From Erythrobacter sp047872805 (GTDB lineage: Bacteria > Pseudomonadota > Alphaproteobacteria > Sphingomonadales > Sphingomonadaceae): 64,000 nucleotides of DNA. The DNA lies in assembly GCF_047872805.1 (NCBI RefSeq), contig NZ_JBLQUK010000010.1:56816-120815 (forward strand). The letters are read 5' to 3'. The position numbers and the translations under genes were made by a program. The notes below the pieces were generated by a model. It worked only from the letters and a program-made list of their open reading frames with translations, made no database searches and was not told the origin of the DNA. Positions 8,355-16,687 of this stretch are shown one piece after another. How positions within the stretch are numbered: the stretch's first letter is position 1; each line of letters opens with the position of its first letter.

Positions 8355-9014
8355 TCAGAACCGCTGCGTTACCAATATCTGCGGAACATGATTGATCTGT
8401 TCTGATCCATCGGGCTGCGGAGTGAAGATAAACAGATAGCCCGCGCCCAGCGACAGCGCTTCTGCCGCCCGGTATGTCAGGATCAGCCGGGCGCGCCATT
8501 GATCGCGCGCGGCGTCGGGATCGCGGTTGCGGGTCTGGACGAGGTTGAAATATTCGCCGTCAATGCTGCCGCGCCAATCGCGTCCCAGCGGCTGAGTGTA
8601 GCGCAGGCGCTGTCGGAACCGCAGTTCCATCCGGTCTGCGCCGTCAAAGAACCTTTGTTCGATCCGGGTGCGCGCCGCGATACGCCCGCGCGTGAATGTC
8701 ACCTCCTGATGGGGGCGTAGTTCGGTCGCGCCGCCTGCGGCTTCGAACACACCGAACCCGCCGCCGATGCGCACGCCATCTGCCGCCTTTCGATCGATTG
8801 AAAAGCGGAGAGTTTGCTGTTCGTCGCCCAATCGCTGTTCGCGCCAGCGCGCCGAGCCGTCGATGGTCAGCCGCGTTTCCTCATCCAGATCGCCCTGCAC
8901 AATTGCATAGGCCCACAATTGCACATCTTCTTCCTGCGCAAACGCCGCCGACGGTTGCCAAGCGGCAAGCGCGCAGGCAATCACGCTGGCAAATCTGTTG
9001 GGGGTCATAATCAT
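8355..9014 (-). CDS. DUF2490 outer-membrane-like protein, copy 2
   Basis: A 219-residue paralogue of the next gene. The signal peptide runs through AAWQPSAAFAQ, and the mature protein carries the family's strand pattern (VQLWAYAIVQGDLDEE, RLTIDGSARWREQR, LGAGYLFIFTPQPDGS) and ends NHVPQILVTQRF with a terminal Phe. I chose ATG 9014; ATG 9008 is equally possible, and a TTG at 9041 would add nine residues without improving the signal peptide. The two copies are diverged, so the duplication is not recent. An envelope location is inferred from the signal peptide and strand pattern. Confidence 0.78.
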   Translation of the reverse strand: MIMTPNRFASVIACALAAWQPSAAFAQEEDVQLWAYAIVQGDLDEETRLTIDGSARWREQRLGDEQQTLRFSIDRKAADGVRIGGGFGVFEAAGGATELRPHQEVTFTRGRIAARTRIEQRFFDGADRMELRFRQRLRYTQPLGRDWRGSIDGEYFNLVQTRNRDPDAARDQWRARLILTYRAAEALSLGAGYLFIFTPQPDGSEQINHVPQILVTQRF

Positions 9015-9079
9015 GGCTTTAAGTCTAAGGCTCCTGCACAATGAGAACCAGTTTAACGCAACTGTGAAAGGGCGCGCTC

Positions 9080-9733
9080 ATGAAATTCTTTGTCGACACC
9101 GCCGAGATCGAGGACATTCGTAATCTGGCGAGCACCGGCTTGCTCGACGGGGTGACCACCAATCCATCGCTGATCCACAAATCCGGTCGGGATTTCATGG
9201 AAGTAACCAAGGAAATCTGCAGCATCGTCGATGGTCCGGTTTCAGCCGAAGTTGTCGCGCTGGATCATGAAACTATGATGAAAGAGGCCGAAGTGCTGCG
9301 CAAGATTGCGGACAATGTCTGTATCAAGGTGCCGCTCACGGTCGATGGGCTGAAAACCTGCAAGGCGCTCACTAGTGAAGGCACAATGGTCAATGTGACC
9401 CTGTGCTTTTCCGCCAATCAGGCGCTGCTCGCGGCAAAGGCCGGGGCGACCTTCATCTCGCCATTCGTCGGGCGGCACGATGACAATGGCACTGACGGGA
9501 TGGACCTGATCCGCGACATCCGGCTGATCTATGACAATTATCTCTATGACACCGAGATCCTCGTCGCCAGCATCCGGCACACGGGCCATGTGCTCGAAAG
9601 CGCGCGGATTGGCGCGGATGTCATCACTGCGCCGCCCAAGGTCATTCTCGCGCTGTTCAACCATGTGTTGACGGACAAGGGGATCGAAGGCTTCCTCAAG
9701 GATTGGGCAGCGACCGGGCAATCGATATTGTAA
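9080..9733 (+). CDS. fsa: Fructose-6-phosphate aldolase / small transaldolase (TalC/MipB family)
   Basis: A 217-residue single-domain TIM barrel. It opens MKFFVDTAEIEDIRNL and contains TTNPSLI and CIKVPLT; the Lys in the latter is the Schiff-base residue. FISPFVGRHDD and VASIRHTGHV are further family signatures. Family members either cleave fructose-6-phosphate to dihydroxyacetone and glyceraldehyde-3-phosphate or transfer dihydroxyacetone units as transaldolase; sequence alone does not separate the two, though many alphaproteobacterial members act as transaldolase. The ATG at 9080 follows GAAAGGGCG. A palindromic repeat follows the stop codon. Confidence 0.92.
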   Translation: MKFFVDTAEIEDIRNLASTGLLDGVTTNPSLIHKSGRDFMEVTKEICSIVDGPVSAEVVALDHETMMKEAEVLRKIADNVCIKVPLTVDGLKTCKALTSEGTMVNVTLCFSANQALLAAKAGATFISPFVGRHDDNGTDGMDLIRDIRLIYDNYLYDTEILVASIRHTGHVLESARIGADVITAPPKVILALFNHVLTDKGIEGFLKDWAATGQSIL

Positions 9734-9742
9734 CATTTGCGA

Positions 9743-9796
9743 GTCCCCGCGAAGGCGGGGACCTCATGCCGTAAGCAGTGCGTTTGCGGCATGAGG
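9743..9796. repeat. Dispersed palindromic repeat, two adjacent hairpins
   Basis: GTCCCCGC-GAAG-GCGGGGAC (9743-9762) is a perfect 8-bp stem, and CCTCATGCCG (9762-9771) pairs with CGGCATGAGG (9787-9796). The first element has the look of a short palindrome often seen between genes in sphingomonads. It sits between the fsa stop and the cobT start and may end transcription from fsa. Confidence 0.7.
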
Positions 9797-9829
9797 CTCT
9801 CGCCGTCGCGGGAGCGCACAAGGGTATTT

Positions 9830-11665
9830 ATGGCTGAAGAATCCCCTCTCGACAGATTTAAACAGGCGCTAACCGGAGCGTCACGGGCGATCGCGCGCGA
9901 TGCCGAGGTCGAGGTCGCTTGGAGCGCCGATGTGCCTGGCAGCGCGGGCAACCGTTTCCGCGTGCCATTGCCTGGGCGCGATTTGCCGCCTGAGCAGGTT
10001 ACCGAAGCGCGCGGCTTTGCCGACAGTTTCGCGCTCAAATTGCGGCATCACGATGCAGGCCTCCACGCCTTGGGCGCGCCGCCAGAGCCGGTTGCGCGCG
10101 CTTGTTATGATGCGATCGAACAGGTCCGTTATGAGGCCTTGGGTGCGAACCGGTTTGGCGGGATCAGGGCCAATCTCGATTCCGCCACCGAATTGCGCAC
10201 CGCCGCCGATCCCATCGTGCGCGCGCAGAATTCTTCCGAAGTGCCGCTGCAAACCGCGCTTTCGCTGATGCTGCGCGAACAATTGACGGGGGAGGCGGTG
10301 CCGCAAAAGGCGCAGGCCGGGGTTGGTCTGGTGCGCGAATTCATCCTTGAGAAAATCGGCGATGATTTCTCCGCGCTCGGGGATAGCCTGACCGACCAGG
10401 AAGCGTTTCAGCGGCTTGCGCTCGATTTGCTGCGTGATCTTGACCTGACCCGCCCCACCGATGCGCCCGACCAGACCGACAATGATGATTCGGACGAGGA
10501 CGAGGGCGAAGAGGACGATCAGTCCGGCGATGAACAGAACGAAGGCGACGGCGACCCGCAAAGCGCCGAAATTGCCGGCGACATGGCCGAAGGCGACGGC
10601 GAAGGTGATGCCGAAAGCGAGCTTTCCGCAGATGAGGATATGCAGGACGGCGAACCGGGTGAAGAAGGCGATGCCTCCAACGCCCCGGTGCGCCCTAACC
10701 GCCCGCAGGGTGATATTCCTGAGGGCCTCGATTACAAGGCCTTTACGGAGCGGTTCGACGAAGAGGTTTCCGCGCCCGAACTGTGCGATGCTGAGGAACT
10801 GGACCGGCTGCGCGCCTATCTCGACAGCCAGCTGACGGGATTGCAGGGGGTCGTGACCCGGCTCGCCAACCGCCTGCAACGCCGCCTGATGGCACAGCAG
10901 AACCGCAGCTGGGATTTCGATCAGGAAGAGGGCGTGCTTGATGCCGCGCGCCTGTCCCGCGTGATCGTCTCGCCCGGCACTGCGCTGACCTACAAGGTCG
11001 AACGCGACATTGATTTCAAGGATACGATCGTCACCCTGCTGATCGACAATTCCGGCTCAATGCGCGGACGCCCGATCAGCATCGCCGCGATCAGCGCCGA
11101 CATCCTTGCGCGCACCTTGGAGCGCTGCGGGGTCAAGACCGAGATCCTCGGCTTCACCACCCGCGCATGGAAGGGCGGGCAGAGCCGCGAGGCGTGGCTG
11201 GCCGATGGCAAGCCGCAGGGGCCGGGGCGTCTCAACGATCTGCGCCACATCATCTACAAACAGGCTGATGAGCCGTGGCGCCGCGCGCGCCGCAACCTTG
11301 GGCTGATGATGCGCGAAGGGCTGCTGAAAGAGAATATCGATGGAGAGGCTTTGCTGTGGGCGCACAGCCGCTTGATGTATCGCCCCGAGGAACGCCGCAT
11401 CCTGATGGTGATTTCGGACGGCGCACCGGTGGATGACAGCACCTTGAGCGTCAATTCCGCCGGGTATCTTGAGGCGCATCTGCGCGGCGTGATCCAGTGG
11501 ATCGAAAGGGTTTCGCCCGTGCAGCTGGTGGCGATCGGGATTGGGCATGATGTGACGCGCTATTATCGCCGCGCGGTGACGATCATGGATGTCGAACAGC
11601 TCGGCGGCACGATCATGGAGCAACTGGCGGAGCTGTTCGAGGATGAGAAGGGCAAGGGGCGGTGA
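9830..11665 (+). CDS. cobT: Cobaltochelatase subunit CobT-like protein
   Basis: A 611-residue CobT homologue. The N-terminal domain has DRFKQALTGASRAIARD. Residues about 217-290 are a very acidic, Asp/Glu-rich linker. The C-terminal von Willebrand A domain has the metal-ion site DNSGSM near residue 405 plus the ISDGAPVDDST segment. CobT forms the AAA+/VWA chaperone pair with CobS that drives cobalt insertion by CobN in aerobic cobalamin synthesis. Neither CobS nor CobN is within this window. The start is ATG 9830; the frame is open upstream through the repeat but that part is not coding. The stop overlaps the GTG of the next gene. Confidence 0.93.
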   Translation: MAEESPLDRFKQALTGASRAIARDAEVEVAWSADVPGSAGNRFRVPLPGRDLPPEQVTEARGFADSFALKLRHHDAGLHALGAPPEPVARACYDAIEQVRYEALGANRFGGIRANLDSATELRTAADPIVRAQNSSEVPLQTALSLMLREQLTGEAVPQKAQAGVGLVREFILEKIGDDFSALGDSLTDQEAFQRLALDLLRDLDLTRPTDAPDQTDNDDSDEDEGEEDDQSGDEQNEGDGDPQSAEIAGDMAEGDGEGDAESELSADEDMQDGEPGEEGDASNAPVRPNRPQGDIPEGLDYKAFTERFDEEVSAPELCDAEELDRLRAYLDSQLTGLQGVVTRLANRLQRRLMAQQNRSWDFDQEEGVLDAARLSRVIVSPGTALTYKVERDIDFKDTIVTLLIDNSGSMRGRPISIAAISADILARTLERCGVKTEILGFTTRAWKGGQSREAWLADGKPQGPGRLNDLRHIIYKQADEPWRRARRNLGLMMREGLLKENIDGEALLWAHSRLMYRPEERRILMVISDGAPVDDSTLSVNSAGYLEAHLRGVIQWIERVSPVQLVAIGIGHDVTRYYRRAVTIMDVEQLGGTIMEQLAELFEDEKGKGR

Positions 11666-12012
11666 AGCGGGACATGGACTTGATCCGCGAGATGCTACTC
11701 TGGATGGAGGAGCATGATGACCGGCTAATTTTGCTCAATGAGTTCAAGCTATTTCGAGATAATCGTGAGTTGACCCTCGCACACATCGCGATGCTGAAAT
11801 CGGCTGAGTTTGTCGTTGAGAACGATCATCGATGCTTGGCTATTACTTGGCAAGGCCATGAATTTCTGGATAAAGTCCGCGATCCCGAAATTTGGAGGAA
11901 AACCAAGGAAGGTGCGACCAAGCTGAACTCATGGGGCGTGAAGCTGATCGGAGAAATGGCGAGCGGGTATATCCGCGCTAAAGCAGCGGAGTTAGGCATT
12001 CCGTTAGTGTGA
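11662..12012 (+). CDS. DUF2513 domain-containing protein
   Basis: A 116-residue protein beginning with the DUF2513 signature MKRDMDLIREMLLWME and continuing with a winged-helix-like pattern (LAHIAMLKSAEFVV, ITWQGHEFLDKVRD). The GTG start at 11662 overlaps the cobT stop by four bases. GC is about 48% over 11701-11820 by hand count, clearly below the neighbours, which suggests recent acquisition. The family is common in mobile elements and near toxin-antitoxin genes; its role is unknown. ParD/ParE follow directly. Confidence 0.82.
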   Translation: MKRDMDLIREMLLWMEEHDDRLILLNEFKLFRDNRELTLAHIAMLKSAEFVVENDHRCLAITWQGHEFLDKVRDPEIWRKTKEGATKLNSWGVKLIGEMASGYIRAKAAELGIPLV

Positions 12013-12030
12013 CGGCACAGACAGCTACCA

Positions 12031-12067
12031 TTGCCCCAATCATACAAAGTATGATATCTGCATACTC
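12031..12067 (+). promoter_or_regulatory. Putative parDE promoter and operator; transcript probably leaderless
   Basis: TTGCCC (12031-12036), an 18-base spacer and TATCTG (12055-12060) place the predicted start of transcription at about 12067, next to or at the A of the parD ATG (12068). A perfect inverted repeat ATCATAC-AAA-GTATGAT (12039-12055) fills the spacer, and CATAC recurs at 12061. This is the position expected for ParD autorepression. No ribosome site precedes the ATG, consistent with a leaderless message. Confidence 0.6.
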
Positions 12068-12355
12068 ATGAGCAAACTCGAACGCATCACCGTCACCATG
12101 CCCGCCGAAATGGCTGCCAAGCTGCGCGCGGCGGTAGAGCGCGGCGATTATGCCACCACCAGCGAAGTGGTGCGCGAGGCGTTGCGCGATTGGAGCGACG
12201 AGCAGGAGCGGGCCGACCGAGACAACGCCGCGGTGCGCGCGATGCTCGATTCGGCGCGTGCAGGCGGACGTATCCCTGCGGGAGAGGTGTTCGCGCAGGT
12301 GCGTGAGCATGTGGCTAAGGTTGCAGGCGAAGAACTGGCCCGGCGCAGCGCGTGA
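12068..12355 (+). CDS. parD: ParD-family type II antitoxin
   Basis: A 95-residue antitoxin. Residues 1-45 form a ribbon-helix-helix DNA-binding fold (ERITVTMPAEMAAKLRAAVE, then YATTSEVVREALRDW), and the acidic C-terminal tail (GRIPAGEVFAQVREHVAKVA) would wrap the toxin. The stop overlaps the toxin's GTG start by four bases. A perfect inverted repeat lies directly upstream and is the likely operator. Confidence 0.92.
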   Translation: MSKLERITVTMPAEMAAKLRAAVERGDYATTSEVVREALRDWSDEQERADRDNAAVRAMLDSARAGGRIPAGEVFAQVREHVAKVAGEELARRSA

Positions 12356-12651
12356 ACTTTGCCTTTACTCCGGATGCGCAGGTCGACTTGCTCGACATTG
12401 GCGAGACCATTGCGCGCGACAATCCCGAACGCGCTGCCAGCTACGTCGCTGAACTGCTTGATCGCACAGCGCAGATTGCCGGACAGCCAACATTATACCG
12501 CATGCGGCCCGAATGGGGCAGTGCAGTGCGCTCGGCGCGCTTTGGCAATTACCTGATCCTGTTTGAAGTTAGCGAAGAAGGCGTCACGATCCTGCGCTAC
12601 CTTCATGGTCGCCGCGATATCGAAACAATTATGTCCGGAGATGCCGAATGA
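12352..12651 (+). CDS. parE: ParE-family toxin of the RelE/ParE superfamily
   Basis: A 99-residue toxin with the family pattern FTPDAQVDLLDIGETIARDNPERA, a central PTLYRMRPEWGSAVRSARFGN and a C-terminal beta-strand ending ILRYLHGRRDIETI, which is the conserved HGRRD region. ParE proteins block DNA gyrase; some members target other processes. GTG start at 12352. The stop codon overlaps the ATG of the nitroreductase gene (ATGA), so that gene may be co-translated with the toxin. Confidence 0.92.
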   Translation: MNFAFTPDAQVDLLDIGETIARDNPERAASYVAELLDRTAQIAGQPTLYRMRPEWGSAVRSARFGNYLILFEVSEEGVTILRYLHGRRDIETIMSGDAE

Positions 12652-13307
12652 ACGTCACCCAAGCCGTAACCACCCGTCGCTCTGTCCGGCAGTTTCTCGA
12701 CAAGCCGGTCGGTCTCGAAACCTTGCGCCGCGTGATGGACAAGGCACGCTGGGCGGCATCGGGATGCAATTATCAACCGTGGGAAGCAACCATCCTCACC
12801 GGCCAGCCGCTCAAGGACTTGCAGGCAAAACTCACCACCTCTCCGCCGCAAGCCGCCGAATATGACTGGACCGCGCCGGGGCAGGAAGACGCCTATACCG
12901 CGCGGCTTCACGGCGTATCGAAGGGCATGTTCGGCGCGCTGGGAATCGCCCGCGACGATAGCGCGGGGCGCATGGCGGCGATGGGGCGCAACACCACCAG
13001 CTTTGACGCGCCGGCGGTTATGTTCGTCTATTTCCCGCGCCTGATGAAAGAACCGCAATGGTCCGACACCGGCATGTGGCTGCAGACCGTCGCGTTGCTG
13101 CTGCGCGAGGAGGGGCTGGATAGCTGCTTTCAGGAATATATGGCGCTTTATGCCAATGTGATCCGCAACCATCTGGGGCTGGATCACGAACGCTATATGT
13201 TCTTTTGCGGTATGGCGATCGGATATCGCGATCCCGATGCCCCGCTCAACAATTTTGAACGCGAGCGGGTGCCACTGGACGAACAGGTGCAGTTCATCGG
13301 GTTCTGA
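12648..13307 (+). CDS. Nitroreductase family FMN oxidoreductase
   Basis: A 219-residue flavoprotein. TTRRSVRQFLDKPV near the N-terminus is the phosphate-binding FMN motif, SGCNYQPWEATIL is the Asn-rich second FMN segment, and FCGMAIGYRDPDAPLNNFERER near the C-terminus is the third. The fold uses FMN and NAD(P)H to reduce nitro compounds, quinones or enones; the natural substrate is unknown. Its ATG overlaps the parE stop, an unusual partner. A dispersed palindrome follows the stop. Confidence 0.9.
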   Translation: MNVTQAVTTRRSVRQFLDKPVGLETLRRVMDKARWAASGCNYQPWEATILTGQPLKDLQAKLTTSPPQAAEYDWTAPGQEDAYTARLHGVSKGMFGALGIARDDSAGRMAAMGRNTTSFDAPAVMFVYFPRLMKEPQWSDTGMWLQTVALLLREEGLDSCFQEYMALYANVIRNHLGLDHERYMFFCGMAIGYRDPDAPLNNFERERVPLDEQVQFIGF

Positions 13308-13311
13308 TTCC

Positions 13312-13397
13312 CGTCATTGCGAGGAGCGAAGCGACGTGGCAATCCAGAGCGGCGCGCATTTGGCACTGGATTGCCGCGCCTTCGGCTCGGAATGACG
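13312..13397. repeat. Dispersed palindromic element of the CGTCATTGCGAGGAGCG type
   Basis: The left arm begins CGTCATTGCGAGGAGCG and includes GGCAATCCAG; the right arm has CTGGATTGCC and ends CGGAATGACG. Together they form a long imperfect hairpin. Elements with these arms are widespread non-coding palindromes in Alphaproteobacteria. It lies in the 133-base gap before cysS. Confidence 0.8.
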
Positions 13398-13440
13398 AGA
13401 GAATTGACGGAATCACACAGTCTGGCCAAAGCACTGCCCC

Positions 13441-14907
13441 ATGACCGAAGCGCCCTTAAAACTGTTCAACTCGCTCACCCGGCAGCTGGAACCATTCGTG
13501 CCAGTCCATGATGGGGAAGCGCGCGTCTACACTTGCGGGCCGACGGTCTACAATTACCCGCATATTGGCAATATGCGCGCCTATGTGTTCGCCGATGTGC
13601 TGGGGCGCACGCTGTCGTGGAAGGGCTACAAACTCACCCACGTCATCAACATCACCGATGTCGGGCATTTGACCGACGATGCCGACGCGGGCGAGGACAA
13701 GATGGAGAAGATGGCTGCGGAGAAAGCGCAGTCGATCTGGGACATCGCGCGGCATTACACCGAGGCATATTGGGCCGATGTAAAGGCGCTCAATATCCGC
13801 GAGCCGGCTACATGGTCGATTGCGACCGATTACATCGGCGACATGCTCGAATTCGCGAAGGGTATCGCGGACAAGCATTGTTATGAGCTCGACAGCGGGC
13901 TGTATTTCGATGTGTCGAGCGTGGCAGATTACGGGCGGCTCGCGCGCGCTCAAACGGATGATGGCGAAAGCCGAATCGGCGATGTCGAAGGCAAGCGCAA
14001 CGCCGCCGACTTTGCCATTTGGCGTAAGACTCCGGCGGGCGAGAAGCGCCAGATGGAATGGGACAGCCCATGGGGCAAGGGCGCGCCCGGTTGGCATCTC
14101 GAATGTTCGGTGATGGGGGAAAAGCTGCTCGGCTTCCCGTTCGACATCCACACCGGCGGGATCGACCACCGTGAAATCCATCACCCCAATGAAATCGCGC
14201 AAAATCAGGCGTTTTGCGGCTGCGGTTCATTGGATGTTGCAAGTCATTCGGGCGCGAAGATCTGGATGCACAACAACTTCCTGGTCGAACGTTCGGGCAA
14301 GATGTCGAAGAGCTCGGGTGAGTTCCTGCGGCTGCAATTGATGATCGACAAGGGCTATCACCCACTCGCCTACCGCATGATGTGCCTGCAGGCGCATTAC
14401 CGCAGCGAGCTGGAGTTTTCGTGGGAAGGGCTGGAAGCGGCGCTGGTGCGGTTGAAGCGGATGGTGATGGGGGTGGAGAGGCTTCGTTCAAAATTCTCAC
14501 AGCTTCACGAATTTCCGCCACTCGCTGGGTCGGAGGCCAGCTTCTTTCTCGATGAATTCGATGCTGCGATTAGCGACGATTTAAATTCGCCCGAGGCCCT
14601 AACGATCTTTGATCGCGTCCTAGCGACACCTGCGATTCCTGACGAATATCGGTGGCCGCTGTTGTTGCATATGGATGAGGTTCTTGGCTTGAACATTAGA
14701 TGGCTGGATCGCCTTCATCTAAGGCTACGACCGCTTGATGCTCAGCTCCGCACAAATGAAGTTGAAGACAAGGTCTTTGAGCGCGTCAAAGCGCGCGCCG
14801 CTAAGGACTTCGCATACTCCGACGCGATCCGCGATGAACTCAGCGCCAAGGGAGTTGAAGTGATGGACGGTGATCCTCTCGGCTGGGATTGGAAGCTGAG
14901 CGTATGA
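13441..14907 (+). CDS. cysS: Cysteine--tRNA ligase
   Basis: A 488-residue class I synthetase that charges tRNA-Cys. CGPTVYNYPHIGNMR holds the zinc-ligand Cys and the HIGH-type motif (PHIGN), WHLECSVM and HHPNEIAQ supply other zinc ligands, and GKMSKSSG is the KMSKS loop. The C-terminal DALR-type domain follows. GC drops to about 50% over 14581-14700 (hand count) within the C-terminal third, while the end DGDPLGWDWKL is normal for the family, so a local recombination patch is possible. ATG at 13441. The stop overlaps the next ATG. Confidence 0.96.
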   Translation: MTEAPLKLFNSLTRQLEPFVPVHDGEARVYTCGPTVYNYPHIGNMRAYVFADVLGRTLSWKGYKLTHVINITDVGHLTDDADAGEDKMEKMAAEKAQSIWDIARHYTEAYWADVKALNIREPATWSIATDYIGDMLEFAKGIADKHCYELDSGLYFDVSSVADYGRLARAQTDDGESRIGDVEGKRNAADFAIWRKTPAGEKRQMEWDSPWGKGAPGWHLECSVMGEKLLGFPFDIHTGGIDHREIHHPNEIAQNQAFCGCGSLDVASHSGAKIWMHNNFLVERSGKMSKSSGEFLRLQLMIDKGYHPLAYRMMCLQAHYRSELEFSWEGLEAALVRLKRMVMGVERLRSKFSQLHEFPPLAGSEASFFLDEFDAAISDDLNSPEALTIFDRVLATPAIPDEYRWPLLLHMDEVLGLNIRWLDRLHLRLRPLDAQLRTNEVEDKVFERVKARAAKDFAYSDAIRDELSAKGVEVMDGDPLGWDWKLSV

Positions 14908-15524
14908 GTGATCGCAGGAAGCATTGGCAAACCGTCTATGAAACCAAACCGACCGATCAGGTCAGTTGGTATCAGCCCCTGCCAAGCCCTTCGCTCGACG
15001 CGCTCGCACGATTGCAGGCAACTCCCAATCGATCGCTGATCGATATCGGCGGGGGTGCGTCGTCGCTGGCTGCCGAATTGCTGCGCGCGGGATGGAGCGA
15101 CCTTGCTGTGCTCGATATATCGGACGCGGCGCTTTCCCATGCTCGCGCGGCGTTGGGAGCGGATGCAGGGAACGTCGATTGGATTTGCGCCAACATCACG
15201 GCTTGGCACCCCAAGCGCACCTTTGATATCTGGCATGATCGCGCCGTGTTTCATTTTCTGACGGAGCACGCCGAGCGGGCAGTGTATAAATCGGCGCTGC
15301 TGGACGGGCTCGCACAGGGCGGGCTGATGCTGATCGCCACCTTTGCCAAGGATGGTCCCGAAAAATGCAGCGGACTGCCGGTTCGGCAATATGGCGCGGA
15401 TGATCTGACACAGGAATTCGGCGCTAGCCTGAGCTTGATCGAAAGCTGGCGCGAAACCCATCTTACACCTTCGGGTGCAGCGCAGGCCTTCACATGGTGC
15501 GCCTTTCGCAAGGAGACGACATGA
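14904..15524 (+). CDS. Class I SAM-dependent methyltransferase
   Basis: A 206-residue methyltransferase. SLIDIGGGASSLAAELL is motif I for S-adenosylmethionine binding, AVLDISDAAL is motif II, and IWHDRAVFHFL is motif post-III. The opening RKHWQTVYETKPTDQVSWYQP is a frequent signature of small thiopurine-methyltransferase-like proteins. The substrate is unknown. ATG 14904 overlaps the cysS stop, and its own stop overlaps the next ATG, so three genes are likely translationally coupled. It may detoxify a small metabolite; that is a guess from the family. Confidence 0.87.
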   Translation: MSDRRKHWQTVYETKPTDQVSWYQPLPSPSLDALARLQATPNRSLIDIGGGASSLAAELLRAGWSDLAVLDISDAALSHARAALGADAGNVDWICANITAWHPKRTFDIWHDRAVFHFLTEHAERAVYKSALLDGLAQGGLMLIATFAKDGPEKCSGLPVRQYGADDLTQEFGASLSLIESWRETHLTPSGAAQAFTWCAFRKETT

Positions 15525-16483
15525 CCACTCGCCTGACAACCCTCGCAATATCCGGCCTCATTCGCCCGCTGCTGGAGCCGCGGCTTCCCGATGACCTCGA
15601 TGTGCGCTGGTTCATGACGCATGAAGAGGCGTTGGAGGCGGTGAAGGGGGCCGAAATTGGCTGGTTCGATTCCAACAACCCACAGGACATGGTGAAGACC
15701 CTGAACGCGGCGACCGATCTGAAATGGCTTAATTCGATCTACGCCGGGCTGGATTTCCTGCCGATGGACGTGCTGATCGAGCGCGGGATCACCGTCACCA
15801 ACGGTGCGGGCATCAACGCGATCACGATTGCTGAATATGTGGTGATGGGAATGCTGAACATCGCCAAGGGTTACCGCGAGGTGGTGCGCGCGCAGGACCG
15901 GCACGAATGGCTGCTCGATTCGCCGGGCAAGCGCGAACTGGCCGGGTCAAAGGCGCTGCTGCTGGGCTATGGCGCAATTGGAAAGCTGATCGAGCCGCGC
16001 CTTGCTGCCTTTGATGTGGCGGTCAGCGTGGTGCGGCGCAGCGCCAGGGTCTCTGGGGGCGAAAACACCCTTGGTCCCGATGAATGGCGCGCGCGGCTGG
16101 GCGAGTTTGACTGGATCATCCTCGCCGTCCCCGCCACCCCCGAGACCGAGGGTATGATCGGGGCGGATGAGCTGTCCGCGATGAAATCCGACGCCGTGCT
16201 CGTCAACATCGCGCGCGGCAGCGTGATCGATCAGGGCGCGCTGGTGGAGGCGCTGGAAAGTAAGCGGATTGGCGGCGCATTTCTGGATGTCACCACGCCC
16301 GAACCGCTACCCTCCGATCACAAATTATGGTCGCTTTCCAATGCGCATATCACCATGCATCTATCGGGGCGCGCGCAGGAAAAGATGTTTTATCGCAGCG
16401 CCGAACGATTCCTTGAAAATCTGGCAAAATACCGCGCTGGCCAGCCGATTGGGCCGGTTTTCGATCCTCGGCTTGGATATTGA
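15521..16483 (+). CDS. D-isomer-specific 2-hydroxyacid dehydrogenase family protein
   Basis: A 320-residue NAD(P)-dependent dehydrogenase. The Rossmann motif is LLLGYGAIGKLIEPRL; ILAVPATPETEGMIG and VLVNIARGSVIDQGALVEAL contain the catalytic Arg segment, and TMHLSGRAQEKMFYR near the C-terminus occupies the place of the catalytic His region. The substrate (glyoxylate, hydroxypyruvate or other 2-oxoacid) cannot be told. The start ATG 15521 overlaps the methyltransferase stop. A 204-base non-coding gap follows. Confidence 0.88.
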   Translation: MTTRLTTLAISGLIRPLLEPRLPDDLDVRWFMTHEEALEAVKGAEIGWFDSNNPQDMVKTLNAATDLKWLNSIYAGLDFLPMDVLIERGITVTNGAGINAITIAEYVVMGMLNIAKGYREVVRAQDRHEWLLDSPGKRELAGSKALLLGYGAIGKLIEPRLAAFDVAVSVVRRSARVSGGENTLGPDEWRARLGEFDWIILAVPATPETEGMIGADELSAMKSDAVLVNIARGSVIDQGALVEALESKRIGGAFLDVTTPEPLPSDHKLWSLSNAHITMHLSGRAQEKMFYRSAERFLENLAKYRAGQPIGPVFDPRLGY

Positions 16484-16687
16484 TACGGCCAAATCATTCT
16501 TGGCCCTTGGATTCTGGCGGATTCCTGCAATACATAACCTAGCGACTTGGCCATCACGGCCCGGTCACATAGGAATTGTAGCGCAAGGGCAATTGGGGTG
16601 CAGCCTCCGAAAGGGGGTGTCTTTGCGTGAAAACTGTTTCGGCGGGCGCCGCAATCGCCTGCGCGCAATCATGGGGGGAAATTTCAG

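Noticed and set aside
16484..16687. Possible riboswitch before the ThDP enzyme gene
   Set aside because: I saw only small unconnected inverted segments, none matching a known riboswitch core such as the thiamine-diphosphate box.
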